IMG/VR virus record: IMGVR_UViG_3300034061_004640
Span: 1 to 58,344 of that record
DNA from: a virus
Length of the DNA: 58,344 nucleotides
Strand: one strand, 5' to 3'
Shown here: piece after piece, positions 40,856-50,115 of the stretch
Numbering within the stretch: the first letter of the stretch is position 1
Layout: each line of letters begins with the position of its first letter
Program-made: the position numbers and the translations under genes
Notes under the pieces: generated by a model
What the model saw: only the letters and a program-made list of their open reading frames with translations
Told to the model about the DNA's origin: nothing
The model's database searches: none

Positions 40856-43276
40856 TTATGATGAACAACCAAAACATTCAAAATCAGAATTTTCAGGTTT
40901 TGGTGGTAAGTTTACATATTCAACTTTAGGCACTTCATTTTTTTGTTTAATTTCTTTTTTTGAAATATCTACCGCTAAATGTTTGGCTCCCGTAGAAATC
41001 GCCTTTGTTCTAACATAATAACAAAGTGTTTTCAATCCACTTTCCCAAGAATGAAAATGTGACGATGTAATCTTTGAAAGTGTTGGATTTGACATGTAAA
41101 TGTTCATTGATTGAGACTGATCAATAAATGGTGCTCTATCTGAAGCCATATCGATAAGTTGTTTTTGTGAAATCTCCCAAATAGTTTTATATTTTGGAAT
41201 AAGGTGTTCAATTCGTTTAACTTTCTTATTGTAATTCTTATCCTCGGGATCTAAATAATTATTGAAGTTAATGTTTTGAATTGATCCTTCATTAATAATT
41301 ATTTCGTTTTTAAGGTCTTCACTCCAAATTCCAATTTTTTCAAAATCATTAATTAGATATTTGTTAACAATCATAATTTCTCCACCAACAACTCGTCTGT
41401 TAAAGATCGCAGAATGTGCCGGTTCAGTCATTTCATAAGAACCTGTAATTTTTGCAGATGATGCTACAGGCATTTGTGCAGTAAACAATGAATTACATAC
41501 TCCGTGTTCCATAACACTTTGTTTTAATTTTTTCCAATCCCACATACCTGATAGATTTGATTGGTCAACATCCCACATATCAAACTGAAAATTTCCTTGT
41601 GACATTGGTGACCCTTTGAAGAAGTCATATGGTTTATATTGTCCGTCAATACACAACTGATTACTTTCATAAATCGCGGCGTAATAAATGGTCTCAAAAA
41701 TATCTCTGTTTAATTTTTTAGCGTCGTCCGATGTGAATATATAATCCATTAAATAGAATACATCCGCTAATCCCTGAGTACCAATAGCTATCGCTCTTTG
41801 CTCTAAACCGCCTTTTCTACCTTTTTCTGTTGAGTAATTGTTAATATCCACAACTTTATTTAAAGATCTTACAACTTTTCTAACTTCACTAAAAAGAAGT
41901 TCAAAATCAAACTTACCGGATTTAATAAAGTTTTTTAAAACCATTGATGAAAGTGTGCATATGGCCGTCGTGTTTTCATCTGTATATTGATAAATCTCAT
42001 TACAAAGATTTGATTGCTTGATTACTCCAATATTTTGGTGATTGGTTTTTCTATTTGCACTATCCTTTGAACATAGATAAGGCACTCCTGTCTCTACTTG
42101 TGATTCAATAATTTTAGTCCAAATATCTTGAGCCTTAACTTTTTTACCCAAACCTAAGTTAACTGCTTGGTTATAAACCTCTTCATATTCCTCACCATAA
42201 CATTCTTGAAGTGGTTTAAGTCCTGCCTTATTAATATCATTAGGACAAAACAAATACCATTCAGAATTGTTTTTAACTGCCCTCATAAAGTTGTCAGGAA
42301 TCCACAAAGCGGTGAATAAGTCTCTTGCTCTTAATTCTTCTGCTCCCGTATTCTTTTTAATATCCAATAAATCGAAAATATCTTTATGCCAAGGCTCAAG
42401 GTAGATTGCCGCAGAACCAGGTCTACGACCTTGTTGGTTAAAGAACCTAAGAGATTCATTAACAATTTTAAGATATTTCAATAACCCACCAGCATAACCA
42501 CCTGAACTTGATATTCTACTCTCTTTACTACGGATATTGGACATTGAAAGTCCGATACCAGCAGCGTCTGAAGAGAATGTAGAGATATCCGTCAAAGTAT
42601 CTAATAAACCTTTTCTTGAGTCAGCATCATTATAATGTAATACACACGACGCCAATTGAGGTACTTTTGTACCTGAGTTGATCATGATTGGAGTTGCCTT
42701 TGAAATTAGTTGCTCTGATAAAGATTTGTAATATTCAAATGCGTCAGTAATATTTGTTGTTACCCATAACGCAACTCTCATGTACATATGTTGCGGTCTT
42801 TCAACTACTTTACCGTTAGGTCTTTTTAATAAATACATTTCCTGTAAAGATCTCCATGCGAAATAATCAAAATTATAATCGTTATCGTGATTAATCACAG
42901 CATCAATAGTATCAGGACCATACTCTGTTATGGTTTCAATTAACTTTTTGTTTATTATACCATCTTCATAAAGTAGCATCATAGTTTGAGAAAAACTATC
43001 ATTAGTTTCTTTGTGGTAAGATGAGATCGCAACACTAGAAGCTAGTCTTGAATAATCGTGATGGCTACCTGTGTATGATGCAGCAATTTCATACACTAAC
43101 TTGTCCAATTCTTTCGTTGTTACTTCACCCTCAGTTGGTACTGATGTTATCACTTTGATGAAAATCTCATCTGAATTGACATTTAACCCTTTAGAAGATC
43201 TTTTTACTCGGTTATAAATTTTTTGTGGGTTGAATGCTACGATCTCTCCACCTCTTTTTATTATTTTTAATGACAT
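40856..43276 (-). CDS. nrdA: Class I ribonucleotide reductase, large subunit
   Basis: This 806-aa subunit reduces ribonucleotides to deoxyribonucleotides for phage DNA synthesis. Residues about 1-95 are an ATP-cone regulatory domain (SLKIIKRGGEIVAFNPQKIY), so activity is probably switched by ATP/dATP. The catalytic barrel shows the active-site Cys in VPQLASCVLHY, the radical/substrate motif SNLCNEIYQY, and the second redox Cys in TTAICTLSSMVL. The C-terminal CFGC is the pair that passes electrons from thioredoxin or glutaredoxin. It lies 10 nt after nrdB and is followed by a terminator. Confidence 0.96.
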   Translation of the reverse strand: MSLKIIKRGGEIVAFNPQKIYNRVKRSSKGLNVNSDEIFIKVITSVPTEGEVTTKELDKLVYEIAASYTGSHHDYSRLASSVAISSYHKETNDSFSQTMMLLYEDGIINKKLIETITEYGPDTIDAVINHDNDYNFDYFAWRSLQEMYLLKRPNGKVVERPQHMYMRVALWVTTNITDAFEYYKSLSEQLISKATPIMINSGTKVPQLASCVLHYNDADSRKGLLDTLTDISTFSSDAAGIGLSMSNIRSKESRISSSGGYAGGLLKYLKIVNESLRFFNQQGRRPGSAAIYLEPWHKDIFDLLDIKKNTGAEELRARDLFTALWIPDNFMRAVKNNSEWYLFCPNDINKAGLKPLQECYGEEYEEVYNQAVNLGLGKKVKAQDIWTKIIESQVETGVPYLCSKDSANRKTNHQNIGVIKQSNLCNEIYQYTDENTTAICTLSSMVLKNFIKSGKFDFELLFSEVRKVVRSLNKVVDINNYSTEKGRKGGLEQRAIAIGTQGLADVFYLMDYIFTSDDAKKLNRDIFETIYYAAIYESNQLCIDGQYKPYDFFKGSPMSQGNFQFDMWDVDQSNLSGMWDWKKLKQSVMEHGVCNSLFTAQMPVASSAKITGSYEMTEPAHSAIFNRRVVGGEIMIVNKYLINDFEKIGIWSEDLKNEIIINEGSIQNINFNNYLDPEDKNYNKKVKRIEHLIPKYKTIWEISQKQLIDMASDRAPFIDQSQSMNIYMSNPTLSKITSSHFHSWESGLKTLCYYVRTKAISTGAKHLAVDISKKEIKQKNEVPKVEYVNLPPKPENSDFECFGCSS

Positions 43277-43286
43277 AGTTTGTTAT

Positions 43287-44234
43287 TTAGAAGTCGTCTG
43301 TAAATGTTATAGTTTCGTTTAACTTTGCTTTTTGGTATTCCATTGTTCTTGATTCAAAGAAGTTACCTTTAGTTTCAACCGCTATCTGTTCCATGAACTT
43401 GAATGGTTGTTCTACATTAAATTCTTTACTACATCCCATCTTCATTAACAAACCATCAACAACGAACTCAAGATATTGTTTCATCAAGTTAGAGTTCATA
43501 CCGATCAAAGATACCGGTAATGATTCTGTGATGAATTCTTTTTCAATCTCAAGAGCCGACAATAGAATCTCTTTGATTCGTTTCTCGGATGGTTTCTCTT
43601 CCAAATGGTTATTTAACAAGTGGATTGCGAAGTCACAGTGTAGGTTTTCGTCTTTGAAGATCAATGAGTTTGCGTTAGCCAACCCTTGCATGATGCCTCT
43701 TGACTTCAACCAAAATATGGAACAAAAAGAACCTGAAAAGAAAATACCTTCAACGGCCGCGAATGCTACTAATCGTTCAGCGAATGATGCCTTTTCAATC
43801 CACTCCAAAGCCCATTTTGCTTTCTTCTGAACCGCAGGTAATCTATCAATCGCATTGAAACATTCGTCTTTCTCGTTCGGGTTGTTAATGTATGTATCAA
43901 TCAACAATGAATACATCAACGAGTGAATATTCTCCATTGCCAACTGAAATCCATAGAAGAATTTCGCCTCAGGATATTGTACCTCACGGTAGAAGTTCTC
44001 GGCTAAGTTCTCATTAACAATACCATCAGAAGCTGCGAAGAATGAAAGTACATTTTTAACGAAGTATTTTTCATTTTCGGTTAATGATTCCCAATCTCTG
44101 ATGTCATTTGTTAGGTCAACTTCCTCAGCCGTCCAAAACGCCGCCTGGTGTTGTTTGTAAAATTCCCATATATCATTGTGTTCGATAGGGAAGATGACAA
44201 ATCGACCAGGGTTTTCTGTTAATATTTTTTCCAT
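43287..44234 (-). CDS. nrdB: Class I ribonucleotide reductase, small subunit
   Basis: This 315-aa subunit holds the metal-radical cofactor that starts the NrdA reaction. Metal ligands are visible in order: Asp in [12 protein letters not shown], Glu/His in [14 protein letters not shown], Glu in [15 protein letters not shown], and Glu/His in [12 protein letters not shown]. The Tyr in HSLMYS is in position for the radical Tyr. The C-terminal tail ([14 protein letters not shown]) is the NrdA-binding peptide. It lies 27 nt after the helicase gene, with nrdA directly downstream. Confidence 0.96.
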   Translation of the reverse strand: MEKILTENPGRFVIFPIEHNDIWEFYKQHQAAFWTAEEVDLTNDIRDWESLTENEKYFVKNVLSFFAASDGIVNENLAENFYREVQYPEAKFFYGFQLAMENIHSLMYSLLIDTYINNPNEKDECFNAIDRLPAVQKKAKWALEWIEKASFAERLVAFAAVEGIFFSGSFCSIFWLKSRGIMQGLANANSLIFKDENLHCDFAIHLLNNHLEEKPSEKRIKEILLSALEIEKEFITESLPVSLIGMNSNLMKQYLEFVVDGLLMKMGCSKEFNVEQPFKFMEQIAVETKGNFFESRTMEYQKAKLNETITFTDDF

Positions 44235-44261
44235 TTTTTTAATAAAATTTAATTATTGTTT

Positions 44262-45644
44262 TTAAGATTCTTGTTGTTCCTTTTGTTTCTTTTTTTCCAA
44301 AAGTTCTTTGATCCTACTTCTATTTCTTTCTTCTTTCTGTTCTTCCAAACCTAAGAAAGTTACACTTTGTTCAGTATCTATTTCAAGCATTCCATTATCA
44401 AACTTACAGTTTTCAAACACAATACCATCTTTACCGATTCTTGACTTTGTTATCGCAATTGTGGCTAAATTCATTTCTTTCTGTTGTAGACTTTTTGCCA
44501 CCGTAATAATCACATGTCCAACTTGAGCCTTCTTAATTGATCCACCCATTTGGTCTGTAGTAACAACCTCAGAAGAAATCGAATTACGATTACCTTGTGT
44601 TGCCGTCCAACCAGCGATATCCAATTCGTGACACATAGCTTCAAACGCTCTCATCACTGAACCTTCACTTTTCCATTCATCCCCCAACATCTTATCCGGT
44701 ACAACACAATCAATATAATCCAAAATAATCATATCAACTCTGTTCCCTTCAGCTATCATCTTTCTAACCTGATTTTTAATCTGATTCATAGTGACAGTAT
44801 CTGATGGAAGTTTTTTCATTATTAATTTATTCTTCCTTGTTGCTTGGATGTGTTTTACTTTTTCAAACACCTCATCTCTGTTTTCAGTTAAATCGTCAGG
44901 ATGTATTCCCGTCCAAAGTGTAATGTGTTTTCTTTGAATAATTTTTGGGTTATCCTCAAAAAATATCTGTACAACATTGTACCCTAAATTAAATGCGTGG
45001 TTAGCAATTTTAGTAGTGAAAGTTGACTTACCAACACCTGTAGGCGCTAAGATAACACCAATTTCTCCTTTTGCCAAACCACCTTTCAAAAGATTATCAA
45101 TACCTGGTACACCAATTGGAATTGGGTGTCTGTAATCATCATTTAATACCTCGTCAAGGTTGAAGAAAACATCGGTTGTTCCTTTGTCTACTTCACCTAC
45201 TTGTAATGCCCCTCTTACCATTTCTTCAAGGTGGTCATAACTCTCAAAATCACCTTTATCAATAATTGATTGAGCTTTAGTCATAACCTTCTGTAACTCT
45301 TGTTGTTTACAGAATTTTAATGACTTTTCCTGTACAAACATTGATCCGTCGTCTGATACATTTTTAACTTGGTCTAAAGTATCTAATATACTCTTTTGAG
45401 CCATAGGAGAGGTAATTTCAGACTTTGTGAGTTGTTCTAATGTGTCAAATGTTGGTGTATGTTCATACTTAGAATAATACTCTTTTATCATTTGACAAAT
45501 GATACGAAAATATTGGTTATCAAAGTAATGTGGATCAATAACTTCAAGGATGGAATTTGAGAAATCTTTGTATAAAATAATGTTATTTAATAGTTGGATT
45601 TGAAAGGTATTTCCCAAGTATCCGAAGTTTTTTTTGTCTGACAT
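44262..45644 (-). CDS. 41: DnaB-type replicative helicase (gp41-like)
   Basis: This 460-aa protein unwinds the replication fork. Residues about 1-110 resemble the DnaB N-terminal helical domain (FQIQLLNNIILYKDFSNSIL). The RecA-like motor has Walker A APTGVGKST at 200-208, Walker B MIILDYIDC with Asp309, and TQGNRNS at about 349-355. The C-terminus is a Lys/Glu-rich helix. Length is close to T4 gp41 (475). It would work with the primase at 8144-9061, which is encoded far away in a separate block. The stop lies 27 nt before nrdB. Confidence 0.94.
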   Translation of the reverse strand: MSDKKNFGYLGNTFQIQLLNNIILYKDFSNSILEVIDPHYFDNQYFRIICQMIKEYYSKYEHTPTFDTLEQLTKSEITSPMAQKSILDTLDQVKNVSDDGSMFVQEKSLKFCKQQELQKVMTKAQSIIDKGDFESYDHLEEMVRGALQVGEVDKGTTDVFFNLDEVLNDDYRHPIPIGVPGIDNLLKGGLAKGEIGVILAPTGVGKSTFTTKIANHAFNLGYNVVQIFFEDNPKIIQRKHITLWTGIHPDDLTENRDEVFEKVKHIQATRKNKLIMKKLPSDTVTMNQIKNQVRKMIAEGNRVDMIILDYIDCVVPDKMLGDEWKSEGSVMRAFEAMCHELDIAGWTATQGNRNSISSEVVTTDQMGGSIKKAQVGHVIITVAKSLQQKEMNLATIAITKSRIGKDGIVFENCKFDNGMLEIDTEQSVTFLGLEEQKEERNRSRIKELLEKKKQKEQQES

Positions 45645-45681
45645 ATATAATTGTTTTTCTTTGATTCTTTTATAAATATGA

Positions 45682-46134
45682 TTAAATCATTGAATAATTT
45701 AGGTATTGGTAAGATAAATTTTTGCCTGATAAAATGTCAGTTAACTCTTTCAATATGGTTTTTATTGATGGTCGTATGTCCAGGGTATATCTTACCTTCG
45801 GTGGGTACAATTTGGCGTCGATGGTTCTATGACAAATTGTCTCATTTCCAATTTTGACCATGATGTTAAATTGCTCAGGACCATCAGTATTTGAGGTTTC
45901 AAGTACTGAAGGATCTTCCTCAATTTGATATCTATTCTCAAGCATATAGACAACACACTTGTTTCGTAATTTTAAATGGAGTTCGTTTGATAACTCTTTA
46001 ACATATTCGTACAGATCAATACTTTTCTTAGCGTTAGGGTTAATTCCCTTAACATTAAAAAAACGCTGAACAACAAAATTGTCATTAAGTGTAATTAGAA
46101 ACTCAACTTTAGTTACATCATTTAGTTCTTTCAT
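45682..46134 (-). CDS. Hypothetical protein between nuclease and helicase
   Basis: I do not recognise a family for this 150-aa protein. It begins MKELNDVTKVEFLITLNDNF and shows alternating strands and helices, consistent with a small globular domain; TSNTDGPEQFNIMVKIGNET (near 101-120) is a candidate beta-hairpin. It lies 4 nt after the RNase H-like gene and 37 nt before the helicase gene, so it may be a replication accessory factor. There is no zinc or nucleotide-binding motif. Confidence 0.75.
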   Translation of the reverse strand: MKELNDVTKVEFLITLNDNFVVQRFFNVKGINPNAKKSIDLYEYVKELSNELHLKLRNKCVVYMLENRYQIEEDPSVLETSNTDGPEQFNIMVKIGNETICHRTIDAKLYPPKVRYTLDIRPSIKTILKELTDILSGKNLSYQYLNYSMI

Positions 46135-46138
46135 AATT

Positions 46139-47146
46139 TTACTTTTTGTTTTTGAATTTTGACTTTTCTTTTCTTGTTAACTTTAAAAATGGTTTTAAAA
46201 AATAAACCCAACTATCATCACTTTTTGGTAGGTATTTAAATAACCCGTCTTCCATCATCATTCGAATAAGGTTCTTGTATCCTCTTCCATCGGGATCTAA
46301 TGATTCTGAGTAATATGAATCCACCATTTCTTTACCTTCTTGATTAATGAGGGGGGTACTCAAATCAATAAGTTTTTTATTAATGTCATAATACTCATCA
46401 CCAAAGATGCCCTCTTTTGTTTTACCTGACAAAAGATTTTGTAGTGATTTGTTGTCTTTATTTTCTTTTAGAAGTTCTTCTCCTTTAGATAAAATATCGG
46501 TATAATCTACAGGTTTTTCAAGTAGCTCAGGGAAAAACTTAAATAAAGTTTTTTCACCCAAGTAAAAAATACCATCAATGTTGTCCGAACTATCTCCAGT
46601 AAGAATTTTGATTGTTTTGACATTATAATGGGGTACTTCAAAATCACTCATTTTGATAGTATCCCCATTCTTATAATATCTTTTTGCGGATGGTGAATAG
46701 ATAGATACCTTTTCAGATATTAACTGTGTTAGGTCTCTATCACTTGAGAATATAGTTTTATCCTCATCTTCAGAAATCTGACAGTAGTATGCAATTAAAT
46801 CATCAGCCTCAGAATTTTCAACCTCAACTTGTCTTACAAACATCTCTTCAAGATATTGTTTAACTCGTTGTTTCTGACCTTCGTAAGATTCTTGCTTATA
46901 CTCATTTGAAGCTTCTTTTCGGTTTAATTTGTATTTTGGGTATATCAACCTTCTCTGTGACGAGTTTGTTTCACTATCCCAAAAGACAACAACTTTGTTA
47001 TAGTTGTTTTCCTCTATGAATCTTCTTAAGGTATTTAAAAAGTGCCAAATAGCACCGATATGTTGTCCGTTATGAAAGTAATCTTTCACTCCGTGGAAAC
47101 CAATTTTTATTAAATTGTTCCCATCAACCAATAAGGTTTTTGTCAC
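46139..47146 (-). CDS. rnh: 5'-3' exonuclease / RNase H (FEN/T4 rnh family)
   Basis: This 335-aa protein removes RNA primers and 5' flaps. Acidic metal-binding residues of the PIN-type nuclease fold are visible: Asp8 in LLVDGNNL, Asp57 in VVFWDSE, Glu113/Asp115/Asp116 in SEADDLIAYY, Asp136/Asp138 in SSDRDLTQL, and Asp185/Asp188 in LTGDSSDNIDGI, followed by the H3TH region. Basic residues near 65-75 (RRLIYPKYKLNR) match the arch. Length is close to T4 RNase H (305). The gene follows uvsX by 21 nt. Confidence 0.94.
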   Translation of the reverse strand: MTKTLLVDGNNLIKIGFHGVKDYFHNGQHIGAIWHFLNTLRRFIEENNYNKVVVFWDSETNSSQRRLIYPKYKLNRKEASNEYKQESYEGQKQRVKQYLEEMFVRQVEVENSEADDLIAYYCQISEDEDKTIFSSDRDLTQLISEKVSIYSPSAKRYYKNGDTIKMSDFEVPHYNVKTIKILTGDSSDNIDGIFYLGEKTLFKFFPELLEKPVDYTDILSKGEELLKENKDNKSLQNLLSGKTKEGIFGDEYYDINKKLIDLSTPLINQEGKEMVDSYYSESLDPDGRGYKNLIRMMMEDGLFKYLPKSDDSWVYFLKPFLKLTRKEKSKFKNKK

Positions 47147-47167
47147 TTTTTTGTTTTTTAATTGTTA

Positions 47168-48175
47168 CTACTCTACTTCTTCTTTTTCTGCTTTCAAATC
47201 GAAGTCACCATCAACTCCAATAATCTCCTTCCAATACTCAGCATATTCTTTCTTATACTTTTCTACGGAAGACTTCTCCTCGGCCGTGTCTTTACCCGGT
47301 AAGAACCCGTGTGGTGTTACAATAATTCTACCGTCTTCAAACCCAAGTCCGTTGATGTGATTTTTCATAACGGATACTTTTGTTCGTGTGGCAAACTTTA
47401 CTGTTCGTTTGTCTTTGGTTGCCGTAATCTTAGTTGTACCAGCACCTTTTTGATTTCCAAACAAGAACACCAATGATGAGTTTAACCAAATAGCTTCACC
47501 ACCTTTTGCTTTAATTTTAGGTTGACCAAATGGGTTATCAGGTAATTCAACCCAAGGTTGATTCACAATGATAAGGGTATTTTCAAACTTAGAATCAGAT
47601 TTACGCGATCCTGAAATTCTTTGATTAATTCCCATACCAATCTTGTCTGCTAAAACACTTGCATTGTGTTGCTTACCACCTTTACCTTCATATGTCATCT
47701 TACAAGGAACAGACCCCACTGAATCCCATAAGAAACATAATGAATAATCCAACTCACCCTTCTCTTGTGCATCTAACAAACTATTGATGTAATCTGTAAT
47801 TTGTTCGATGTATTCAAAGTTATTGTTGAAGATAAAGAATCCGTCCCAATCAAGTTCTCCCGTTTCTTCATCAACCACTTCTTCACATTCAAATCCCATT
47901 AGTTTTGCATGTTCAAAAGACCACTTCTGCTCTGTAATGATGAACACAGGTAAAATACCTTTCTTTTGTGCATCAACAGCAGTTTTAACTAATGCTGTGG
48001 TTTTTCCTGTATCAGAGTGACCTAACAACATATTAAGGTGCCCAATAGCGGGACCAGGTAATCCAACCGCATCTAAGAACTCAGAACCCAAATCAAAAAA
48101 TCTTTGTGGTTTGTACTTCGCCGATGTGGAGAATTTTTTCTTTAATGAACCGAAATCGTTTTTCTTAATAGCCAT
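47168..48175 (-). CDS. uvsX: UvsX/RecA-like recombinase
   Basis: This 335-aa protein forms strand-exchange filaments for recombination-dependent replication. Walker A is GHSDTGKT at residues 52-59, the catalytic Glu82 lies in FIITEQKW, and Walker B is LCFLWDSVGS with Asp151. The DNA-binding loop region contains KGGEAIWLNSSLVFLFG (near 226-242). It is shorter than T4 UvsX (about 391). The acidic C-terminal tail (about 320-335) resembles that of RecA/UvsX. The gene lies 1 nt after the 73-aa gene. Confidence 0.95.
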   Translation of the reverse strand: MAIKKNDFGSLKKKFSTSAKYKPQRFFDLGSEFLDAVGLPGPAIGHLNMLLGHSDTGKTTALVKTAVDAQKKGILPVFIITEQKWSFEHAKLMGFECEEVVDEETGELDWDGFFIFNNNFEYIEQITDYINSLLDAQEKGELDYSLCFLWDSVGSVPCKMTYEGKGGKQHNASVLADKIGMGINQRISGSRKSDSKFENTLIIVNQPWVELPDNPFGQPKIKAKGGEAIWLNSSLVFLFGNQKGAGTTKITATKDKRTVKFATRTKVSVMKNHINGLGFEDGRIIVTPHGFLPGKDTAEEKSSVEKYKKEYAEYWKEIIGVDGDFDLKAEKEEVE

Positions 48176-48176
48176 A

Positions 48177-48398
48177 TTACAATTCGTATACTTTAAATTC
48201 TGTAATGGTCTCTAACTTATCTTTTGCGTCAGTAAGTTGTCCAACCAAATTATCCATTTCTTCTGTGTGTTGTGGATGTTCTCCAATACCAACAGAGTTT
48301 GAGAAATAAATATATAAACGAGCTTCGGCATCTGCGATCTCAGCTTCATACTTTTTAATCAAAGCGTCTTTTAATTTTTCTGCAATAATTGGTTTCAT
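48177..48398 (-). CDS. Small helical protein upstream of uvsX
   Basis: This 73-aa protein is almost entirely helical (MKPIIAEKLKDALIKKYEAE; TEEMDNLVGQLTDAKDKLET), probably forming a helical hairpin. I recognise no named family. Its stop is 1 nt from the uvsX start, so the two are probably translated together. It lies downstream of the gp32 terminator, so it begins a separate unit. A recombination accessory role is inferred only from position. Confidence 0.75.
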   Translation of the reverse strand: MKPIIAEKLKDALIKKYEAEIADAEARLYIYFSNSVGIGEHPQHTEEMDNLVGQLTDAKDKLETITEFKVYEL

Positions 48399-48420
48399 TT
48401 TTTTGTTTTAATTAGTTAAT

Positions 48421-48456
48421 AAAAAAAGCATGAACACTTGCAAGGTATCCATGCTT
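48421..48456 (-). terminator. Rho-independent terminator after the gp32-like gene
   Basis: Plus-strand positions 48426-48432 (AAGCATG) pair with 48450-48456 (CATGCTT); the 17-nt loop contains a smaller palindrome (CTTGCAAG). The minus-strand hairpin runs directly into seven T residues. It starts 10 nt after the SSB gene stop. Confidence 0.85.
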
Positions 48457-48466
48457 CGATGATTTT

Positions 48467-49321
48467 TTAGAACGGTAAATCTTCTGCCGGTTCTTCATTG
48501 GCCTGTGGGTCCGCAGGTGTTGGTGTTTCTTGTTTGTTTCCACCTAATGAAATTTCAGCTTCTTCACCATATACATATTTTTTAAGTTCAGAAGACCAAA
48601 TTGGTGTTTCTCCAACCGCTACGGCTTCTAAATACTCTACAGGTTTTTTAGAGTAAACATCGTTCCATGTAAGTTCATCCTGAACCCATCCGTCCATAAT
48701 TTCTTTATCTTCGTGAAGTGGTTGTGGGTCATCATACATGATTGTTTGAATAACTGTGTATTCTTTACCCTGTGGTGTTTTAGCCTTTGTTAGTTCGATG
48801 ATTAAGTCACGACCTTTTTCTGCGTCTGTAACATCACCTTTAGCCTTCCAAATAGGGAGAATTTTATCTAACACACCTTCTTGTTTGTAGTTGTGTTTAA
48901 ATCTCCAAAATTTAACACCATCTTGTTCATTATCACGGTCAACTACTTTAACGATATAAAACAATCGAGATCTATATTGTGAAGCCAATTCTTTGTCTTC
49001 TTTTTTACCTGTAGAGATAAGTTCGTTATATACTTCGGTCAATGGTGATCGTTCGTTGTCATTTTTATCAGGGTCATACAACTTAACCCATTGTCCGTTT
49101 ACTTGGATCTCGTGATACCATACTTCAACAAACGGAGACGATCCATCTTTAGTAGGTAAAATACGAATTCTTCGTGATGCAGATTTTTCATTCTTTTGTA
49201 AAATTGCTGAAAAATACTTTTTCAAACGGTCTTCTTGTGAAATGTTTGATCGTTGTGAACTCGATGTTGTTGAGTTCTTTTCGTACTGTGCAAGTACTGA
49301 ATCTAATACTGAATTTGCCAT
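48467..49321 (-). CDS. 32: gp32-like single-stranded DNA-binding protein, cysteine-free
   Basis: This 284-aa protein coats single-stranded DNA in replication and recombination. The layout follows T4 gp32: a basic N-terminal region (about 1-50), a core beginning RRIRILPTKDGSSPFVEVWY, and an acidic tail. The zinc-binding Cys residues of gp32 are absent; in their place is LYDPDKNDNERSPLTEVYNE, and the protein has no Cys at all. The last residues, EEPAEDLPF, look like the C-terminal tip of bacterial SSB rather than gp32. The gene has its own consensus promoter and terminator and so is probably transcribed alone. The AT-rich 35-nt leader could serve autoregulation, as in T4. Confidence 0.92.
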   Translation of the reverse strand: MANSVLDSVLAQYEKNSTTSSSQRSNISQEDRLKKYFSAILQKNEKSASRRIRILPTKDGSSPFVEVWYHEIQVNGQWVKLYDPDKNDNERSPLTEVYNELISTGKKEDKELASQYRSRLFYIVKVVDRDNEQDGVKFWRFKHNYKQEGVLDKILPIWKAKGDVTDAEKGRDLIIELTKAKTPQGKEYTVIQTIMYDDPQPLHEDKEIMDGWVQDELTWNDVYSKKPVEYLEAVAVGETPIWSSELKKYVYGEEAEISLGGNKQETPTPADPQANEEPAEDLPF

Positions 49322-49356
49322 AAATAAATTTTTAATTATTACTCTTTTATCTACAA

Positions 49357-49387
49357 CAAATATAAGTGAATATTCAAGTTTGTCAAA
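49357..49387 (-). promoter_or_regulatory. Consensus Bacteroidetes-type promoter for the gp32-like gene
   Basis: On the minus strand, TTTG at 49387-49384 is followed after exactly 19 nt by TATATTTG at 49364-49357, a full match to the Bacteroidetes housekeeping pattern (TTTG, N19, TAnnTTTG). It lies between a terminator and the SSB start codon, leaving a 35-nt AT-rich leader. Confidence 0.85.
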
Positions 49388-49388
49388 T

Positions 49389-49413
49389 AAAAAAGGGACC
49401 GTAAAGTCCCTTT
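49389..49413 (-). terminator. Rho-independent terminator upstream of the gp32 promoter
   Basis: Plus-strand positions 49392-49399 (AAAGGGAC) pair with 49406-49413 (GTCCCTTT) around a 6-nt loop, followed on the minus strand by a T-run. It lies 20 nt after the stop of the 235-aa gene and insulates the SSB gene from the tail genes upstream. Confidence 0.9.
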
Positions 49414-49433
49414 ATATTATGTTTAATTTTTTT

Positions 49434-50105
49434 TTAGTTTTGGTCTTCGTTATCGTAGATATTGAAAGTTTTTTTGATCTCCCCTGGTGAAAAGTTTTCA
49501 ACATCGTCTGAAGTTAAAACATATTCATTTTTTCCCGTTTTATCCATTTCAACTTCTTTGTCTTGGAAAAAATCAGTAAGTTTTTGATTATAAGGATATG
49601 AGTCTAACGATCTTAACATAAGTTTTTCCTCTGGTGTTTTTTCTCTATACTTATCGAATTTATTTTCAAGGTTATTTATTTTATCCATGATTTGATCCAT
49701 CGTATTCAACTTACTTTCTAAATCATCTAACTTTGAGAACATGTTAGTCATAAATTCCTCTTGTTTTGTTTTGATTTCCTGTTGGTTAGTTACTAAATCG
49801 GTAATATCAATTTCTTCTGTATCTTCGGTTTCTGTACCAGTCCCTTCGGCATCCACTTCTTCTACATCAGGGTCCGATTGTATATCAATAGGTTCTGCCA
49901 CTTCTTCAGGTGCTGCTGCATCTGTACCTGTTGCAGCTTCAGGTGCCGCTGCGGCATCAGGTGCTGCCGGAGTCGTTGCGGTGGCATCGGCCTCAGGAGT
50001 AGGTTCTTCCTCAGGTAATGGAGCATCTCCTTGTTCTTTTAGTATGTAGGTATTAATTTGATTAAACCTTTTTAGTTCTTCGATGATTTTTTTATCAATA
50101 TTCAT
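49434..50105 (-). CDS. Acidic Ala/Pro/Glu-rich protein with coiled coil
   Basis: I place the start at the ATG at 50105 (MNIDKKIIEELKRFNQINTY); an in-frame ATG at 50141 would overlap the previous gene by 26 nt. The predicted 223-aa product has a short N-terminal helix, then a long acidic Ala/Pro/Thr/Glu-rich stretch (about 29-105) that should be disordered. A coiled coil follows (about 115-160, with FSKLDDLESKLNTMDQIMDK), then a small C-terminal part ending SPGEIKKTFNIYDNEDQN. I recognise no family. It could be a scaffold- or tail-associated protein. The last gene before the terminator at 49389-49413. Confidence 0.75.
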   Translation of the reverse strand: MNIDKKIIEELKRFNQINTYILKEQGDAPLPEEEPTPEADATATTPAAPDAAAAPEAATGTDAAAPEEVAEPIDIQSDPDVEEVDAEGTGTETEDTEEIDITDLVTNQQEIKTKQEEFMTNMFSKLDDLESKLNTMDQIMDKINNLENKFDKYREKTPEEKLMLRSLDSYPYNQKLTDFFQDKEVEMDKTGKNEYVLTSDDVENFSPGEIKKTFNIYDNEDQN

Positions 50106-50115
50106 TACCTTATTT

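Noticed and set aside
43393-43830. 145-codon plus-strand open frame opposite nrdB
   Set aside because: Shadow of the conserved NrdB coding sequence; the product looks like no known protein.
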